Origin: Aliiroseovarius sp. F20344
GTDB taxonomy: Bacteria; Pseudomonadota; Alphaproteobacteria; Rhodobacterales; Rhodobacteraceae
Length of the DNA: 64,000 nucleotides
Reading direction: 5' to 3'
NCBI RefSeq assembly: GCF_023016155.1
Contig: NZ_JALKBG010000003.1
Coordinates: 124,001-188,000, forward strand
The stretch's first letter is position 1, and each line of letters opens with the position of its first letter. Below are positions 55,601-64,000 of this stretch, piece after piece. The notes under the pieces are model-generated. The model was not told the origin of the DNA, ran no database searches, and saw only the letters and a program-made list of their open reading frames with translations. The translations under genes were made by a program, and so were the position numbers.

Positions 55601-58600
55601 TGCATCAAGCGATGCGGCAGAGCCAAGCAGTGTTTGCATGACGTCAGTGACGCCGATGTTGAACAAAGTCACGTTGCCTGTGTTTTCGATCGACAGAGAG
55701 TAATCAACCACGCCACCTGGAACTGACGGTCCGCCCAACACCACTTTCGTTGCCTCGAGCGAGGGATTGCGTGCCGGACCCGGTGTGGTCAGCTCAACCG
55801 TGTCGCCGATCACCGTGTTGAACGGATCCGTGGCTGAGGCCGAAGCGTTATTCACAACCTCGCCCGCATCAATCATGTCCTGTGTGACTGTGGTCGAGAA
55901 ACTACAGCTCGTGTTCGTCTCACCCGGAGCGATCGATGCAATGGTGCATATCAAACCACCACCCATGGGGTCGTTTACGGTCACGTTCGACAGGGTCACA
56001 TTCCCGGTGTTCTCGACCGGAAGCTGATAGTTCAGCGCGGAACCCACAGCCCCAAATGGTGACGGAGTCGCGATCTTAGTCAGCTCCATGCTGGGCTGAG
56101 GTGCCGGCATGGTGACGTCTAGCGTCTCGAAATCGGTGACGGCTCCACCTTGCGGGTCAGTCGATGCGACGTCAGCCCGGTTTGACACGATACCCGTATC
56201 AACATCCAACTGTGTCACCGGGTAATCGCCGGTACATTGAAGCGTATCGCCACGATCAAGCTGTGCCACGCTACAGGTGAAGCCCGGCAGAAGTGGGTCA
56301 GTAATATCGACGTTGAAAAGCGTCTGGTTGCCCGTATTTTCCGCTGTCAAAGTATAGGTCAGGACCTGACCAACTGTGATGACTGGCAGGGTGGCTACGG
56401 TCTTGCTCAGCTCGATACCCGGTTGGGTGTCGGCTGGTACGGTCACACTGTCCGGAGCACTGACAACAGGCGTGTCATCCGGGCCATAGACGGTTTCTGC
56501 ATAGGCTTCGTTGAAGACTTCTCCATTGTCCAGATCAGCTTGAGTAACTTGGTAGAGGCGATAGCAGGTTGCTTGCTCTCCTGCCCGGAAATCAGGGTCC
56601 GTGGGCGGGTTGGGCGACCAGCAGGTAATCGGACCAAGAATGCTGTCCTGAATGGTGATCGGGTCGATAAGCGTGCGTGTCCCGTCATTGGTGACCGTAA
56701 AGTCAAATCGGATGAAATCGCCAACTTCCGAGAAGTTCGCACCAGACGTCGCAACTTTCTCGATCGACAGGGCTGAAACACCCGCATCCGGAATTGTCTC
56801 GGTCGTTTGTGGCGAGGTCGTCGTGCTGGAGCTACCCGAGGCAAGGTTGGTCACAGTGCCCAAATCCACATCCGTAGCCGTGACCGTATATGTGCCAGTA
56901 CAGACCAGTTGTTCACCCGGGGCCAGCTGATCACCCGGCGGAACCGGACAAGAGATATCACCGGGCGCAATCAGGTTATCCGTGACAGTGAACGGCCCGA
57001 TCTGCGTCGTGTTGCCTGTGTTGGTCAGCGTATAGGTGTAGGTCGCGACCGCACCCGTGAAGAAGTCCACTGCGGTTATCGGGTCCGCCTCTTTCAGAAG
57101 CTCCAGTGCGTCATCTTGGACGGCCGGAATGGTGGCGTCATCCGCAGGCGATACAGTTGTGCCGCTTGCCGCCGTGGCCGAGTTGGTCAGTGAACCCGCA
57201 TCGATGTCATCCTGCGTGATCGCGTAACTACCGGTACAGGTCAGGCTTGCCGTGGGCAGCAACCCACCTGCTGGTAGCGGATCACAGGTCACAGCTCCCC
57301 CTGCCCCAGTGATCAGTGGATCGTCGACCGTAACAGGATCTGTCAGCGTAACGTTGCCGTCATTTGTAACCGTGAACTCATATTCGATGACTTGCCCAAC
57401 CGTGTCGAACGATGCTGGTGCTGTCGCGGCCAGTGCTTTATCGATCAACAAAGCCGGCGTTGCAGTGATCAGGACTTCTGTTGGATCGTCGGTGGTGTTG
57501 CCATCACCGTCGTCACCGTCATCCGTCACATCCGTTACAGTGACACCACCTGCCGTGCCTGTCACAGTCGCCGTGTTCTGCACGCCTCCTGCATCAATAT
57601 CGGCCTGAACCAGCGTATAGCGCACTTCGTAGGTGGCCACTTCGCCCGGGAGCAACGTGCCTGCGACCGAACCCAAAGTTGAGCCGGTGAACACGGCTGC
57701 GGAAGGGGTCAACGGCGTGCCATCATTGCGTGTCAGCGTATCCGATTGGATCCCCGCGCTGCTAAGCGTGACGTTGCCCGTGTTGGTCACTGTGATCTCA
57801 AAGACCAGCTCGCTTCCAACAACACCTGTGCCCGAGGCCAATGTCTTTTCACCTTCAACCGCAGGGGTTGGAGGGATGGAAAGAACCGTCGGGTTGTTGT
57901 CGCCATTGGCGGTGTTGCCGTCGTCAGACGCATCCGACACCAACGCTCCAGATGGCGACAAGGTGTTGGCCACGGCTTGGTTGCTGACACCACCCGCATC
58001 CACATCTTGTTGTGTCAGCGTATGGGTGAAGCTGTAGGTCCAAGTCTCTCCGACCTCAAGCACACCTACATCACCTGCGTCGCCGCTAACATATTGTGGG
58101 GCCGCGGCGGTAATGGTTGAACCGTCCAAACGTTGGAACGTGTCATTCAGCGTGACGGAAGTTAGGTCTTGGTTGCCGGTGTTTTCGACTGTGATGGTGA
58201 AGTTCAGAACCTCACCTGCAACGGCGGGAGAAGACAGTCCACTGGTGTCGAGTATTTTCAGAGCTGTCACATCAGGGACGCCAGCTTCGACCGACACAGT
58301 TTCGCTGTCCGTACCCGTGATGTTTGGCAATCCATTCGGCGGAATCGCGGTCACAGTTGCAGTGTTGGACAGAGTGACCTGCTGGTCGATGTCATCTTGC
58401 GTTACTGTATAGCTTGCGGTGAACAGCACGCTGTCACCGGGGGCAAGGCTGTCCCAGCTTCCATTTGCACCGCCATCGGTACTGTCGCCAAGCGGGGCGA
58501 CATCTGTGTCGATCGCTTCGCCTCCGACCGTCAGCGCCACAGTACCCGCCGCGCTGGTATGTTGGTCATCCACCGTCAGGTTGGTCAGCGTCACGGTGCC

Positions 58601-61600
58601 ATTGTTGGTGACCGTATAGCTGTAGGTGATCACGTCATCGACGGCAGCATTCGAAGTGGCCGAGGCCTGCTTGGCCACCTGCACCGAAGGTGTCTGCACA
58701 GCAGACAGCGTGACGGTATCAGTCTCGGTTCCTGGCGTCGTTGGCAACGGCACCTCAGTCGAGGAAACGCTGGCGACGTTGGTCAGGCTTCCAGCATCCA
58801 GATCCGCCTGCGTGACGGTATAACTGCCAGTACAGGTGATCGAAGCACCCGGCAACAACTCACCACCAGGCAAGGCTGGACAGCTGACGCTGGCAATCTT
58901 GTCATCCACAACGGTGGGCGCTGCTGTCAAAGTGATATTGCCAGAATTGGTCACCAGATAGCTGTAAGGCACAATCTGTCCAACCGTCGCGATCTGCGTG
59001 GTGGTTGTGCTTTTTGCCATGGTGAAAGCGGGCGCATGGTCTGGGCCCTGAACGAAGACATCGTCGCTGGCGTTGATCGGCGTCGCATCCGGCGTGGCGT
59101 CTGTAGCAGTCGCGCGTGCGATGTTTGTAAAGCCTCCGAACACGGGGCCTGTACCGTTCACCGCATCAACATCTGCCTGCGTGACCGTATAGGTAAAGCT
59201 ACACAGCGACAGCGCTTGGCCGACGTTCAGCGTTCCGACGTTACAGCTGGTTGGTGTAACCGGAAGATCATCTGTAATGACCACATTCTCGATGGTCACG
59301 TTGCCAGTATTTCGCGCAAGGACCGAGAACGTCACCGTATCACCCGCTTGCGTGAACACGGGCGTGCCCGGCGCCACAGCAGGCGTGATGGTCTTCTCAA
59401 GTTCAAGGCTTGGCGTATTGTTTTCCAAAGGCACGGTGACCTGACCGTCAATCGTCACGGTGGCGCCTGTTGGATCGCTGCCCGCAACGTTGGCCACGTT
59501 AACAAGGCTTTGTGCGTCTATGTCGTCTTGCGTGACAGTATAGGTGCCGACGCATTCAATGGTCTCGGTAGGGGCAAGCGTGACCGGTCCGGTCACAGTC
59601 GCAGCATTATGCGTACAGACCATTCCTGGCAGATCGGGGTCTGTGACCGTCGCGTTGCTGATGGTCTGATTGCCGTCATTTTCCGCAGTAATGGTGAAGA
59701 CGATATCGTCTCCGACCGCTGCTGGGTTGTTGCCAGTTGTGATGACTTTGCTGATCGCAAGCGATGGATCTGCATCCGCCGGAACCGTCTTGGACACATT
59801 GCCAGACAGCACGAGGGTTTCGTTGGGCGTGCCCGGCGCAAAGGTGGTTGAGCCCGAAGCGTTGTTGATGACTTCGCCCGCATCAAGGTCAGCCTGTGTG
59901 ACCGCGTATTGAGCCGTACAAGTGGCCGACTGGCCCACGCTGAAAATACCATCTACAGACGCATCGTGGCAAATGATCGGTCCCGCAATGCGGTCATCAG
60001 TGATGACGATGTCTTCGGACAGGCCTACGCCGCCACCGCTGACATCTGAATCGTTTGTGACAGTGTAGGTGTAGGTGATCAGCTCGCCCACGCTCGCAAA
60101 TGTGACGTCGGTCGGATCGCTGTCCTTAACCACGTTGATCGATGGGGTCGCCGACACCGGATACAAGGCCCCATCTGGCGGTGAAGTGATAGTGTTGCCA
60201 TCATATGTGCCACTGGCCGTCGCAACGTTGGTCGCTGTTCCAAGCGCAATATCGCCGGCATTCAAGCTATAGGTGCCCGTACAGGTCACAGTCGAAGTCG
60301 GTGCCAAGACACCACCAGGCAGCGGATCACAGGTTATGCCCGTCGCCTTATTGTCAGCAATCGTGATGGGTCCGTCGATGGTGACATTGCCTGAGTTCGT
60401 GACCACAAACTCGTAGGTCAGAACCGTGTTAACGTCGAAGATGTTAGGGACAGCGGACTGCACATCCTTGGCCACGGTCAGCGCTGGCGCGGTTGAGGCA
60501 TTGATGGTGAGAGTGTCGCTTACCGGCGGAACGGGGGTTCCATTCTGCGACGTGATACCCGAGGCAATGTTGGTAACCGAACCGGCATCCAAATCAGTTT
60601 GATCTGCGGTCCAGACGTGTTCACAGCTGATGCTCGCACCCGGTGCCAGAGGGCCAGTGCCACAAGCAAGGCCGTTGCCAATTTGGTCGTCGTCCACAGT
60701 GAACGGACCGTCCAATGTGATGTTTCCATCATTGGTGATGGTGAATTCGTAAGTAAGCTGGTCACCCACGGCAGCAAAGGTCAAAGCCGAAGTCGAGGCC
60801 AATGCCTTGTCAAACAAAATTGCCGGAGTCTGGTCAGCAAGAACCGTCTCGGTCGACGGGCCATCTGTCGCGGTGACCGAGGTTGGGTCACCCGGGTTCA
60901 CCGGCACAACGGGCTGTATGACGCTGGCCGTCGCAGAGTTCGCAACCTGTCCGGCGTCCAGATCCGCCTGCTCGATCGTGTAACTGCCAGTACAGGTGAT
61001 GCTGGCCAGCGGCAGGATCGCCCCTGTAGGACACGTCACTGGGCCACTACCTTGCGCGGCAATCAACGGGTCGTCGATGGTCACAGGTGCGGTGATCGAC
61101 ACGTTGCCAGTGTTGGTCACAAGGAACTCGTAGCTCAGAACCTGCCCGACCGTATCAAACGGGTCAGGGCTGCCGGCCGCCAGTGATTTGGCAACGGTGA
61201 TTGATGGTGTGGCTTCGACGTAGACCTCGGTCGCATCATCCGTGGTGTTTCCGTCCCCGTCGTCGCCATCATCAGACGTGTCGGATACTGTCCCACCGCT
61301 CGGTGTATCAGCGTCCACGGTCGCCGTGTTTTCGATGCCGCCCGCGTTGATATCATCCTGCGTCAACGTGTAGGTCGCCTGATAGACCCAAGTCTCGCCG
61401 ACATCGAGCGTGCCCGTTACGCCCGCATCGCCTGATGTCGGCGTCGCAGGAACGGTCAAAGTCAAGACGGTGCCATCTCGACGGGTCAGCGTGTCGCTTA
61501 CGCTGACATTGGTCAGCGCGGTGTTGCCGGTATTCGCAACATTGATCGAAAAGACGACCTGATTTCCCGAAACGACAGGGGAAGCAAAGCCAGACGTATC

Positions 61601-64000
61601 TGCCGTCTTTTCGACTTCAAGAGACGGCGCAGCGGTATACCCCGTGGTCGCCGAGCTTGGCGTGACGGGGGCAAGCGTGCCAGATGCCGGCGTTGCCGTA
61701 GCATCTGCCGTGTTTGCCACAGCGGTCGTTGGATTGGCTGCCGAAGTCAGCGCCGTTACATCCGCAGCAACCAGCGTATAGGTTGCGGTGAAGGTTGCGA
61801 TTTCGCCGGGGGCCAGCGTTGTGCTGTCCGTCGTGGTCCAGGAAAGATCGGTGCCCGCGTGGGCGTTTCCGTCAAATGTGGGACCGGTGTCCACGGGCGC
61901 AACGCTCGACAAATTCACGTTGCCATCGTTGGTCAGCACAACTTGATAGTCGATTGTGTCACCAACCGCAGGTGGGTTCGAAAAGTTGGTGGCAGCCACA
62001 GTTTTAGCGACGCTCAGTTCCGGATCGGGTGCATATCCCGTGGTAGCCGAACTTGGCGTGACCGGGGCAAGTGTTCCGGCAACCGGAGTAGCTGTCGCAG
62101 AGGCCGTGTTCGCGACTGCGGTCGTAGGATCTGCCGCCGCAGCAAGGGCCGCGACATCTGCCGCTACAAGGATGTAGTTGGCGGTGAAGACCTCGGTCTC
62201 GCCCGGTTTGATGATGCCATCACCCGTGGTCTGCCAGAACAGATCCGCCCCTGCATGAGGCGACCCATCAAATGTTGGCCCCGTGTCCAAAGGGGTGAGT
62301 CCCGTGATGTCCACGTTGCCGGTGTTTGTGAACTCAACTTCATAGCTGATCACATCCAGCGGCGCGGGTGGGTCAGAGAAACTGGTGGATGCCACGGACT
62401 TGGCAAATGTCATCGACGGCGCGGCGGAATAGCCCGTCGTATCGGTGCTTGGCGTGATCGTCGGCAAACTGCCGGAAGCAGGCGTGCCACTAGCCGTCGC
62501 GCTGTTGGCTATGGCGGTGGTGGGATCAGCCGACGCTGTCAATTCTGCGATATCTGCTGCGACCAAGGTGTAGGTGGCCGTGAACGTCGCAGTATCACCC
62601 GGCAAAAGGGTTGTGCTGTCAGATGTGGCCCAAACAAGGTCCGTGCCGGCATGGGCGCTGCCGTTGATGGTGGGTCCCGTGTCGATCGGTGCGACGCCAC
62701 TGATATCAACGTTGCCTGTATTCTCGAGAATGACTTGATATTCGATCGTGTCGCCCGCAGCTGGAGGCGTCGACAGGTTGGTTGCCGTCACCGACTTGGC
62801 GACCGACATATCGGGTGCTGCCGTATAGCCGGTCGTGGCCGTATCCGGGACCACAGGCTCAAGCGTACCTACAGAAGGTGTACCAGTTGCGGATGCACTG
62901 TTAGCAATGGCATCCGTCGTGCTTGAAGCTGCAGTTAGCGCCGCCACATCAGCCGCGACGAGCGTATAGGTTGCTGTAAATGTCGCCGTGTCCCCGGGTG
63001 TCAGCGTCGTGCTGTCGGACGTGGCCCAAACCAGATCGGTACCTGCGTGTGCAGAGCCATCGAATGTCGGGCCATCATCGTCCGGTGCGACATTGCTGAT
63101 ATCAACGTTGCCGTCGTTGCTTAGGACAATTTGATAATCAATCGTATCGCCGATCGCTGGTGGGTTTGACAAGTTTGTTGCGACTACGGTCTTGTCGACG
63201 CCGATCTCAGGCACCGGCGGGAAGGAAATCGCCAGACCTGCGATCATAAACGCGGAATCGTAGGCCCCGTCGCTTTGGTCTGCCAAAACGATCTTCATCG
63301 TATAGGTCTGGCCAGCAACGACACTTACCGGCACAGCATAGGACTGACCGGCATTGTAGTCGGTTGCAAAGGAAAGTGTGCTACCCGTATTGCCGTTGTT
63401 GATGGGAGGTGGGTTAGTAAGAGCATCCACCTCTACCCAACCGCTTGGGGTCCCGATCGCCTGAACAAGAACACCGTCGATAAACACAGCACCGATATCA
63501 CTGAACCCGGCAAAATAAAAATCGGGATATTCTTCCGTCAAAAATGTGATCGGTACAGTGAAGCTTCCCGTCTGGTTTGCGGTAAAGTTAACAATCAAGC
63601 CCGCAGCATCAAAGTAGTTGGCAGGCACCAACCCAGCCAAATCCGCATCACCGGGCCGCCCAAGACTGCGGTTGATAAAGTCGTTTCTAGTGTCACCGTC
63701 AGTGAAATCACTGACTCGCGCGGTCGAAAAAATAACGCCTGTGTCCGTCGGAGCTACACCCGGTGCACCCGTCAAACCGTTCGACCAAGTCGCACTTTGA
63801 TTCACACCGCCAATGCGTGTGGCACTGTTCACAGTCAGACCTAGACCAAACAATTCGTCAGCCATGTCGTTGGCAGAGGCGCCCAAATTGAATGAAATCT
63901 GCGCATTAGCCGGCCCAGCAGTCACCACCACTATGAATACGACCAGCGTCGCGGCCAATTGTCGTCCGAGATTTCGACCTAATCGCGCCCAAGCGTTCAG
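52637..64000 (-). CDS. giant secreted DUF11-repeat protein, partial (5' end beyond window)
   Basis: More than 3,770 residues. The frame stays open to the window edge. A TTG at 63958 could start it, but the upstream in-frame residues (WARLGRNLGRQ) look like the basic part of the signal peptide LAATLVVFIVVVTAGPANAQ, so the true start lies outside. Residues ~20-250 resemble a choice-of-anchor domain. About 24 DUF11-like Ig-fold repeats follow, each opening like PSLxVxK and containing YxxxVTNTGNVTL. A DIDGDGIPDYEDFD calcium-type motif, a 25th repeat and a C-terminal region with OmpA-like helix/strand order complete it. It is probably a surface adhesin or matrix protein, paired with the barrel protein downstream. 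Confidence 0.9.
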   Translation of the reverse strand: MNAWARLGRNLGRQLAATLVVFIVVVTAGPANAQISFNLGASANDMADELFGLGLTVNSATRIGGVNQSATWSNGLTGAPGVAPTDTGVIFSTARVSDFTDGDTRNDFINRSLGRPGDADLAGLVPANYFDAAGLIVNFTANQTGSFTVPITFLTEEYPDFYFAGFSDIGAVFIDGVLVQAIGTPSGWVEVDALTNPPPINNGNTGSTLSFATDYNAGQSYAVPVSVVAGQTYTMKIVLADQSDGAYDSAFMIAGLAISFPPVPEIGVDKTVVATNLSNPPAIGDTIDYQIVLSNDGNVDISNVAPDDDGPTFDGSAHAGTDLVWATSDSTTLTPGDTATFTATYTLVAADVAALTAASSTTDAIANSASATGTPSVGTLEPVVPDTATTGYTAAPDMSVAKSVTATNLSTPPAAGDTIEYQVILENTGNVDISGVAPIDTGPTINGSAHAGTDLVWATSDSTTLLPGDTATFTATYTLVAADIAELTASADPTTAIANSATASGTPASGSLPTITPSTDTTGYSAAPSMTFAKSVASTSFSDPPAPLDVISYEVEFTNTGNVDITGLTPLDTGPTFDGSPHAGADLFWQTTGDGIIKPGETEVFTANYILVAADVAALAAAADPTTAVANTASATATPVAGTLAPVTPSSATTGYAPDPELSVAKTVAATNFSNPPAVGDTIDYQVVLTNDGNVNLSSVAPVDTGPTFDGNAHAGTDLSWTTTDSTTLAPGEIATFTATYTLVAADVTALTSAANPTTAVANTADATATPASGTLAPVTPSSATTGYTAAPSLEVEKTADTSGFASPVVSGNQVVFSINVANTGNTALTNVSVSDTLTRRDGTVLTLTVPATPTSGDAGVTGTLDVGETWVYQATYTLTQDDINAGGIENTATVDADTPSGGTVSDTSDDGDDGDGNTTDDATEVYVEATPSITVAKSLAAGSPDPFDTVGQVLSYEFLVTNTGNVSITAPVTIDDPLIAAQGSGPVTCPTGAILPLASITCTGSYTIEQADLDAGQVANSATASVIQPVVPVNPGDPTSVTATDGPSTETVLADQTPAILFDKALASTSALTFAAVGDQLTYEFTITNDGNITLDGPFTVDDDQIGNGLACGTGPLAPGASISCEHVWTADQTDLDAGSVTNIASGITSQNGTPVPPVSDTLTINASTAPALTVAKDVQSAVPNIFDVNTVLTYEFVVTNSGNVTIDGPITIADNKATGITCDPLPGGVLAPTSTVTCTGTYSLNAGDIALGTATNVATASGTYDGNTITSPPDGALYPVSATPSINVVKDSDPTDVTFASVGELITYTYTVTNDSDVSGGGVGLSEDIVITDDRIAGPIICHDASVDGIFSVGQSATCTAQYAVTQADLDAGEVINNASGSTTFAPGTPNETLVLSGNVSKTVPADADPSLAISKVITTGNNPAAVGDDIVFTITAENDGNQTISNATVTDPDLPGMVCTHNAATVTGPVTLAPTETIECVGTYTVTQDDIDAQSLVNVANVAGSDPTGATVTIDGQVTVPLENNTPSLELEKTITPAVAPGTPVFTQAGDTVTFSVLARNTGNVTIENVVITDDLPVTPTSCNVGTLNVGQALSLCSFTYTVTQADVDAVNGTGPVFGGFTNIARATATDATPDATPINASDDVFVQGPDHAPAFTMAKSTTTTQIATVGQIVPYSYLVTNSGNITLTAAPTVVDDKIASVSCPALPGGELLPGASITCTGSYTVTQADLDAGSLTNVASVSSTEVPLPTTPGTETDTVTLSAVQTPSVQVAKQASATSNAAVDDVITYSYTVTNNGTVTLTNLTVDDQHTSAAGTVALTVGGEAIDTDVAPLGDSTDGGANGSWDSLAPGDSVLFTASYTVTQDDIDQQVTLSNTATVTAIPPNGLPNITGTDSETVSVEAGVPDVTALKILDTSGLSSPAVAGEVLNFTITVENTGNQDLTSVTLNDTFQRLDGSTITAAAPQYVSGDAGDVGVLEVGETWTYSFTHTLTQQDVDAGGVSNQAVANTLSPSGALVSDASDDGNTANGDNNPTVLSIPPTPAVEGEKTLASGTGVVGSELVFEITVTNTGNVTLSSAGIQSDTLTRNDGTPLTPSAAVFTGSTLGSVAGTLLPGEVATYEVRYTLVQADIDAGGVQNTATVTGTAGGVTVTDVTDDGDDGDGNTTDDPTEVLITATPALLIDKALAATAPASFDTVGQVIEYEFTVTNDGNVTLTDPVTVDDPLITGAGGAVTCDPLPAGGLLPTASLTCTGSYAITQDDIDAGSLTNSATAASGTTVSPADDATIPAVQDDALELLKEADPITAVDFFTGAVATYTYTLTNTGNTTQIGPFTVTDNLIAPGDISCPVPPGDQLAPGEQLVCTGTYTVTATDVDLGTVTNLASGSSSTTTSPQTTETIPDAGVSALSIEKVATSGANFSEVGDFIRFDFTVTNDGTRTLIDPITIQDSILGPITCWSPNPPTDPDFRAGEQATCYRLYQVTQADLDNGEVFNEAYAETVYGPDDTPVVSAPDSVTVPADTQPGIELSKTVATLPVITVGQVLTYTLTAENTGNQTLFNVDITDPLLPGFTCSVAQLDRGDTLQCTGDYPVTQLDVDTGIVSNRADVASTDPQGGAVTDFETLDVTMPAPQPSMELTKIATPSPFGAVGSALNYQLPVENTGNVTLSNVTVNDPMGGGLICTIASIAPGETNTSCSFSTTVTQDMIDAGEVVNNASASATDPFNTVIGDTVELTTPGPARNPSLEATKVVLGGPSVPGGVVDYSLSIENTGNVTLFNIGVTDVMQTLLGSAASLDAPFALDPASDTDGDGELDVGETWTYTASVTLRQIDLNHAGLSNQVTVTADGPAGSGSTSDVSDDGDDGDGNTTDDPSIFNVAVDPQLTVIKSVLTPGAVAGDQVVFEITATNTGNQDLTGLSASDNLSRADGTPVPATAVPFSVPATLSPSDVATWRVTHTLTQADVDAGGLRNSAVVSGLSPDNTPISDLSADDDPLDGNNTDDPTEMLIPPSPEMEVIKRELSAGNRAGETIEYEITVLNSGNVTLSGISLTDQLTAIDGSNPRSPSPVFVSNNGSPASPAGSLAPNETATYTLSHVLTQDDVNAGGIINSVTANASTPLGGSVADLSDDDGVGAGDPTVTPIAAMPTFDVTKTASAPERLFHTVERSTFTITVTNTGNITQSGIQVEDDLAAFLAPATLHPDYPVTITATGFTTGSASTTYDGVTDTALLTGNPTLDPFEVGTITITLVYSTANGFPTVPNTAEATSTQLPTPTPGQGSLTPSDIDGDGIPDYEDFDPTGYFYCEENGVILRGGLVTVSGNGFTQTGVGTNGPINVTSGGDDGFYQFHVTAPGRYTLAVSYPPYGDPSTTHLQSGTLDMTSLLPANPALIGSSADSSGEALVNFTPGANPFYFTFDIEPGDPLVLNNNIPLRNCTVGNPLIATKTADRDTAVFGETVNFTLTFENQTGGTYPDTRLVDMLPAGLLYTPGSARLNGAATEPKVSGRRLTWRQTIGRDETVTITFAARVVSRGSFGTLTNQTWAQNASGELLSNIATADVEIQPEHVFDCSDVIGKVFDDRNKNGYQDGPGTLPESIINDDIYDGEKGKLAPSVERPIWTEPGLPEVRLVSPNGTIIITDEHGRFSVPCAALPRTIGSNFQLKLDKRSLPTGYRVTTENPRVIRLTPGKIAKLNFGAALTSIVDIDLNAAAFASGSATPSPALDRALRGFIGQIASKETAIELTYVLEAGEAPANGRARLRAVEKVIKRHWHNKYRLDIQSNVVRKQ

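Noticed and set aside
58169-59851. 560-codon open frame on the plus strand
   Set aside because: Antisense shadow of the DUF11 repeats; repeated DRxxxG-like motifs reflect the repeats on the other strand.
61859-62926. 355-codon open frame on the plus strand
   Set aside because: Antisense shadow of the first DUF11 repeats; internal similarity is explained by those repeats.

Overview
The window looks like chromosomal DNA of a marine alphaproteobacterium, most probably a Rhodobacterales (Roseobacter-type) species. This is inferred from the gene families: gcvA-like and LacI regulators in catabolic operons, a DUF2793 protein, RTX secretion substrates, a YjbF/YjbH pair, many tightly coupled operons with ATGA overlaps, and one tRNA-Arg(ACG). 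No database search was possible, so all names rest on motifs read in the translations.

Positions 1-18.0 kb form a surface-polysaccharide and secreted-protein region. It starts with a truncated NAD-dependent epimerase, a galactofuranosyltransferase-like GT2 enzyme, a sulfotransferase-like protein and UDP-galactopyranose mutase (glf). Next come a divergent pair of RTX proteins (a serralysin-type metalloprotease and a 1.17-kDa-residue-scale repeat protein), then a DUF2793 protein. The polysaccharide genes continue with a bacterial sugar transferase, UDP-glucose dehydrogenase, a CAP-domain protein, a small YjbE-like secreted peptide, mannose-1-phosphate guanylyltransferase/isomerase, and the envelope pair YjbF/YjbH. 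Together they can supply Galf, UDP-GlcA and GDP-Man, start a lipid-linked repeat unit, and provide envelope functions linked to exopolysaccharide.

Positions 18.2-24.3 kb hold housekeeping and accessory metabolism: an acyl-CoA dehydrogenase with an alpha-methylacyl-CoA racemase, tRNA-Arg(ACG), a gene-free GC-rich scar after the tRNA, and an SHMT-like PLP enzyme divergent from a GcvA-type LysR regulator. A gene-poor stretch of about 0.9 kb follows.

Positions 24.3-42.9 kb are the most interesting part: a large, apparently undescribed catabolic locus. Two divergent operons start from one promoter region that carries two LacI-type operators, each the exact reverse complement of the other. The locus has a CUT1-type ABC importer, an amidohydrolase, a GMC oxidoreductase, a histidinol-dehydrogenase-fold oxidoreductase, an SDR, a LacI regulator, a bicupin, a MetE-like zinc methyltransferase homologue, an alpha/beta hydrolase and an RraA-like aldolase. 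It also has five SnoaL/NTF2-fold proteins and a small Imm32-like protein. The substrate cannot be read from the sequence; a carbohydrate-like or O-methylated, lactone-forming compound is my inference.

Positions 43.0-46.0 kb hold a LysR-controlled divergent unit: a two-domain VOC protein, a sixth SnoaL protein, and a frameshifted secreted monooxygenase-like gene. After an 0.8-kb gene-free gap come a sulfotransferase and a polysaccharide pyruvyl transferase. From 49.2 kb to the window end a two-gene unit encodes an outer-membrane beta-barrel protein and a giant secreted protein of more than 3,770 residues. The giant protein has about 25 DUF11-like repeats, and its 5' end lies beyond the window.
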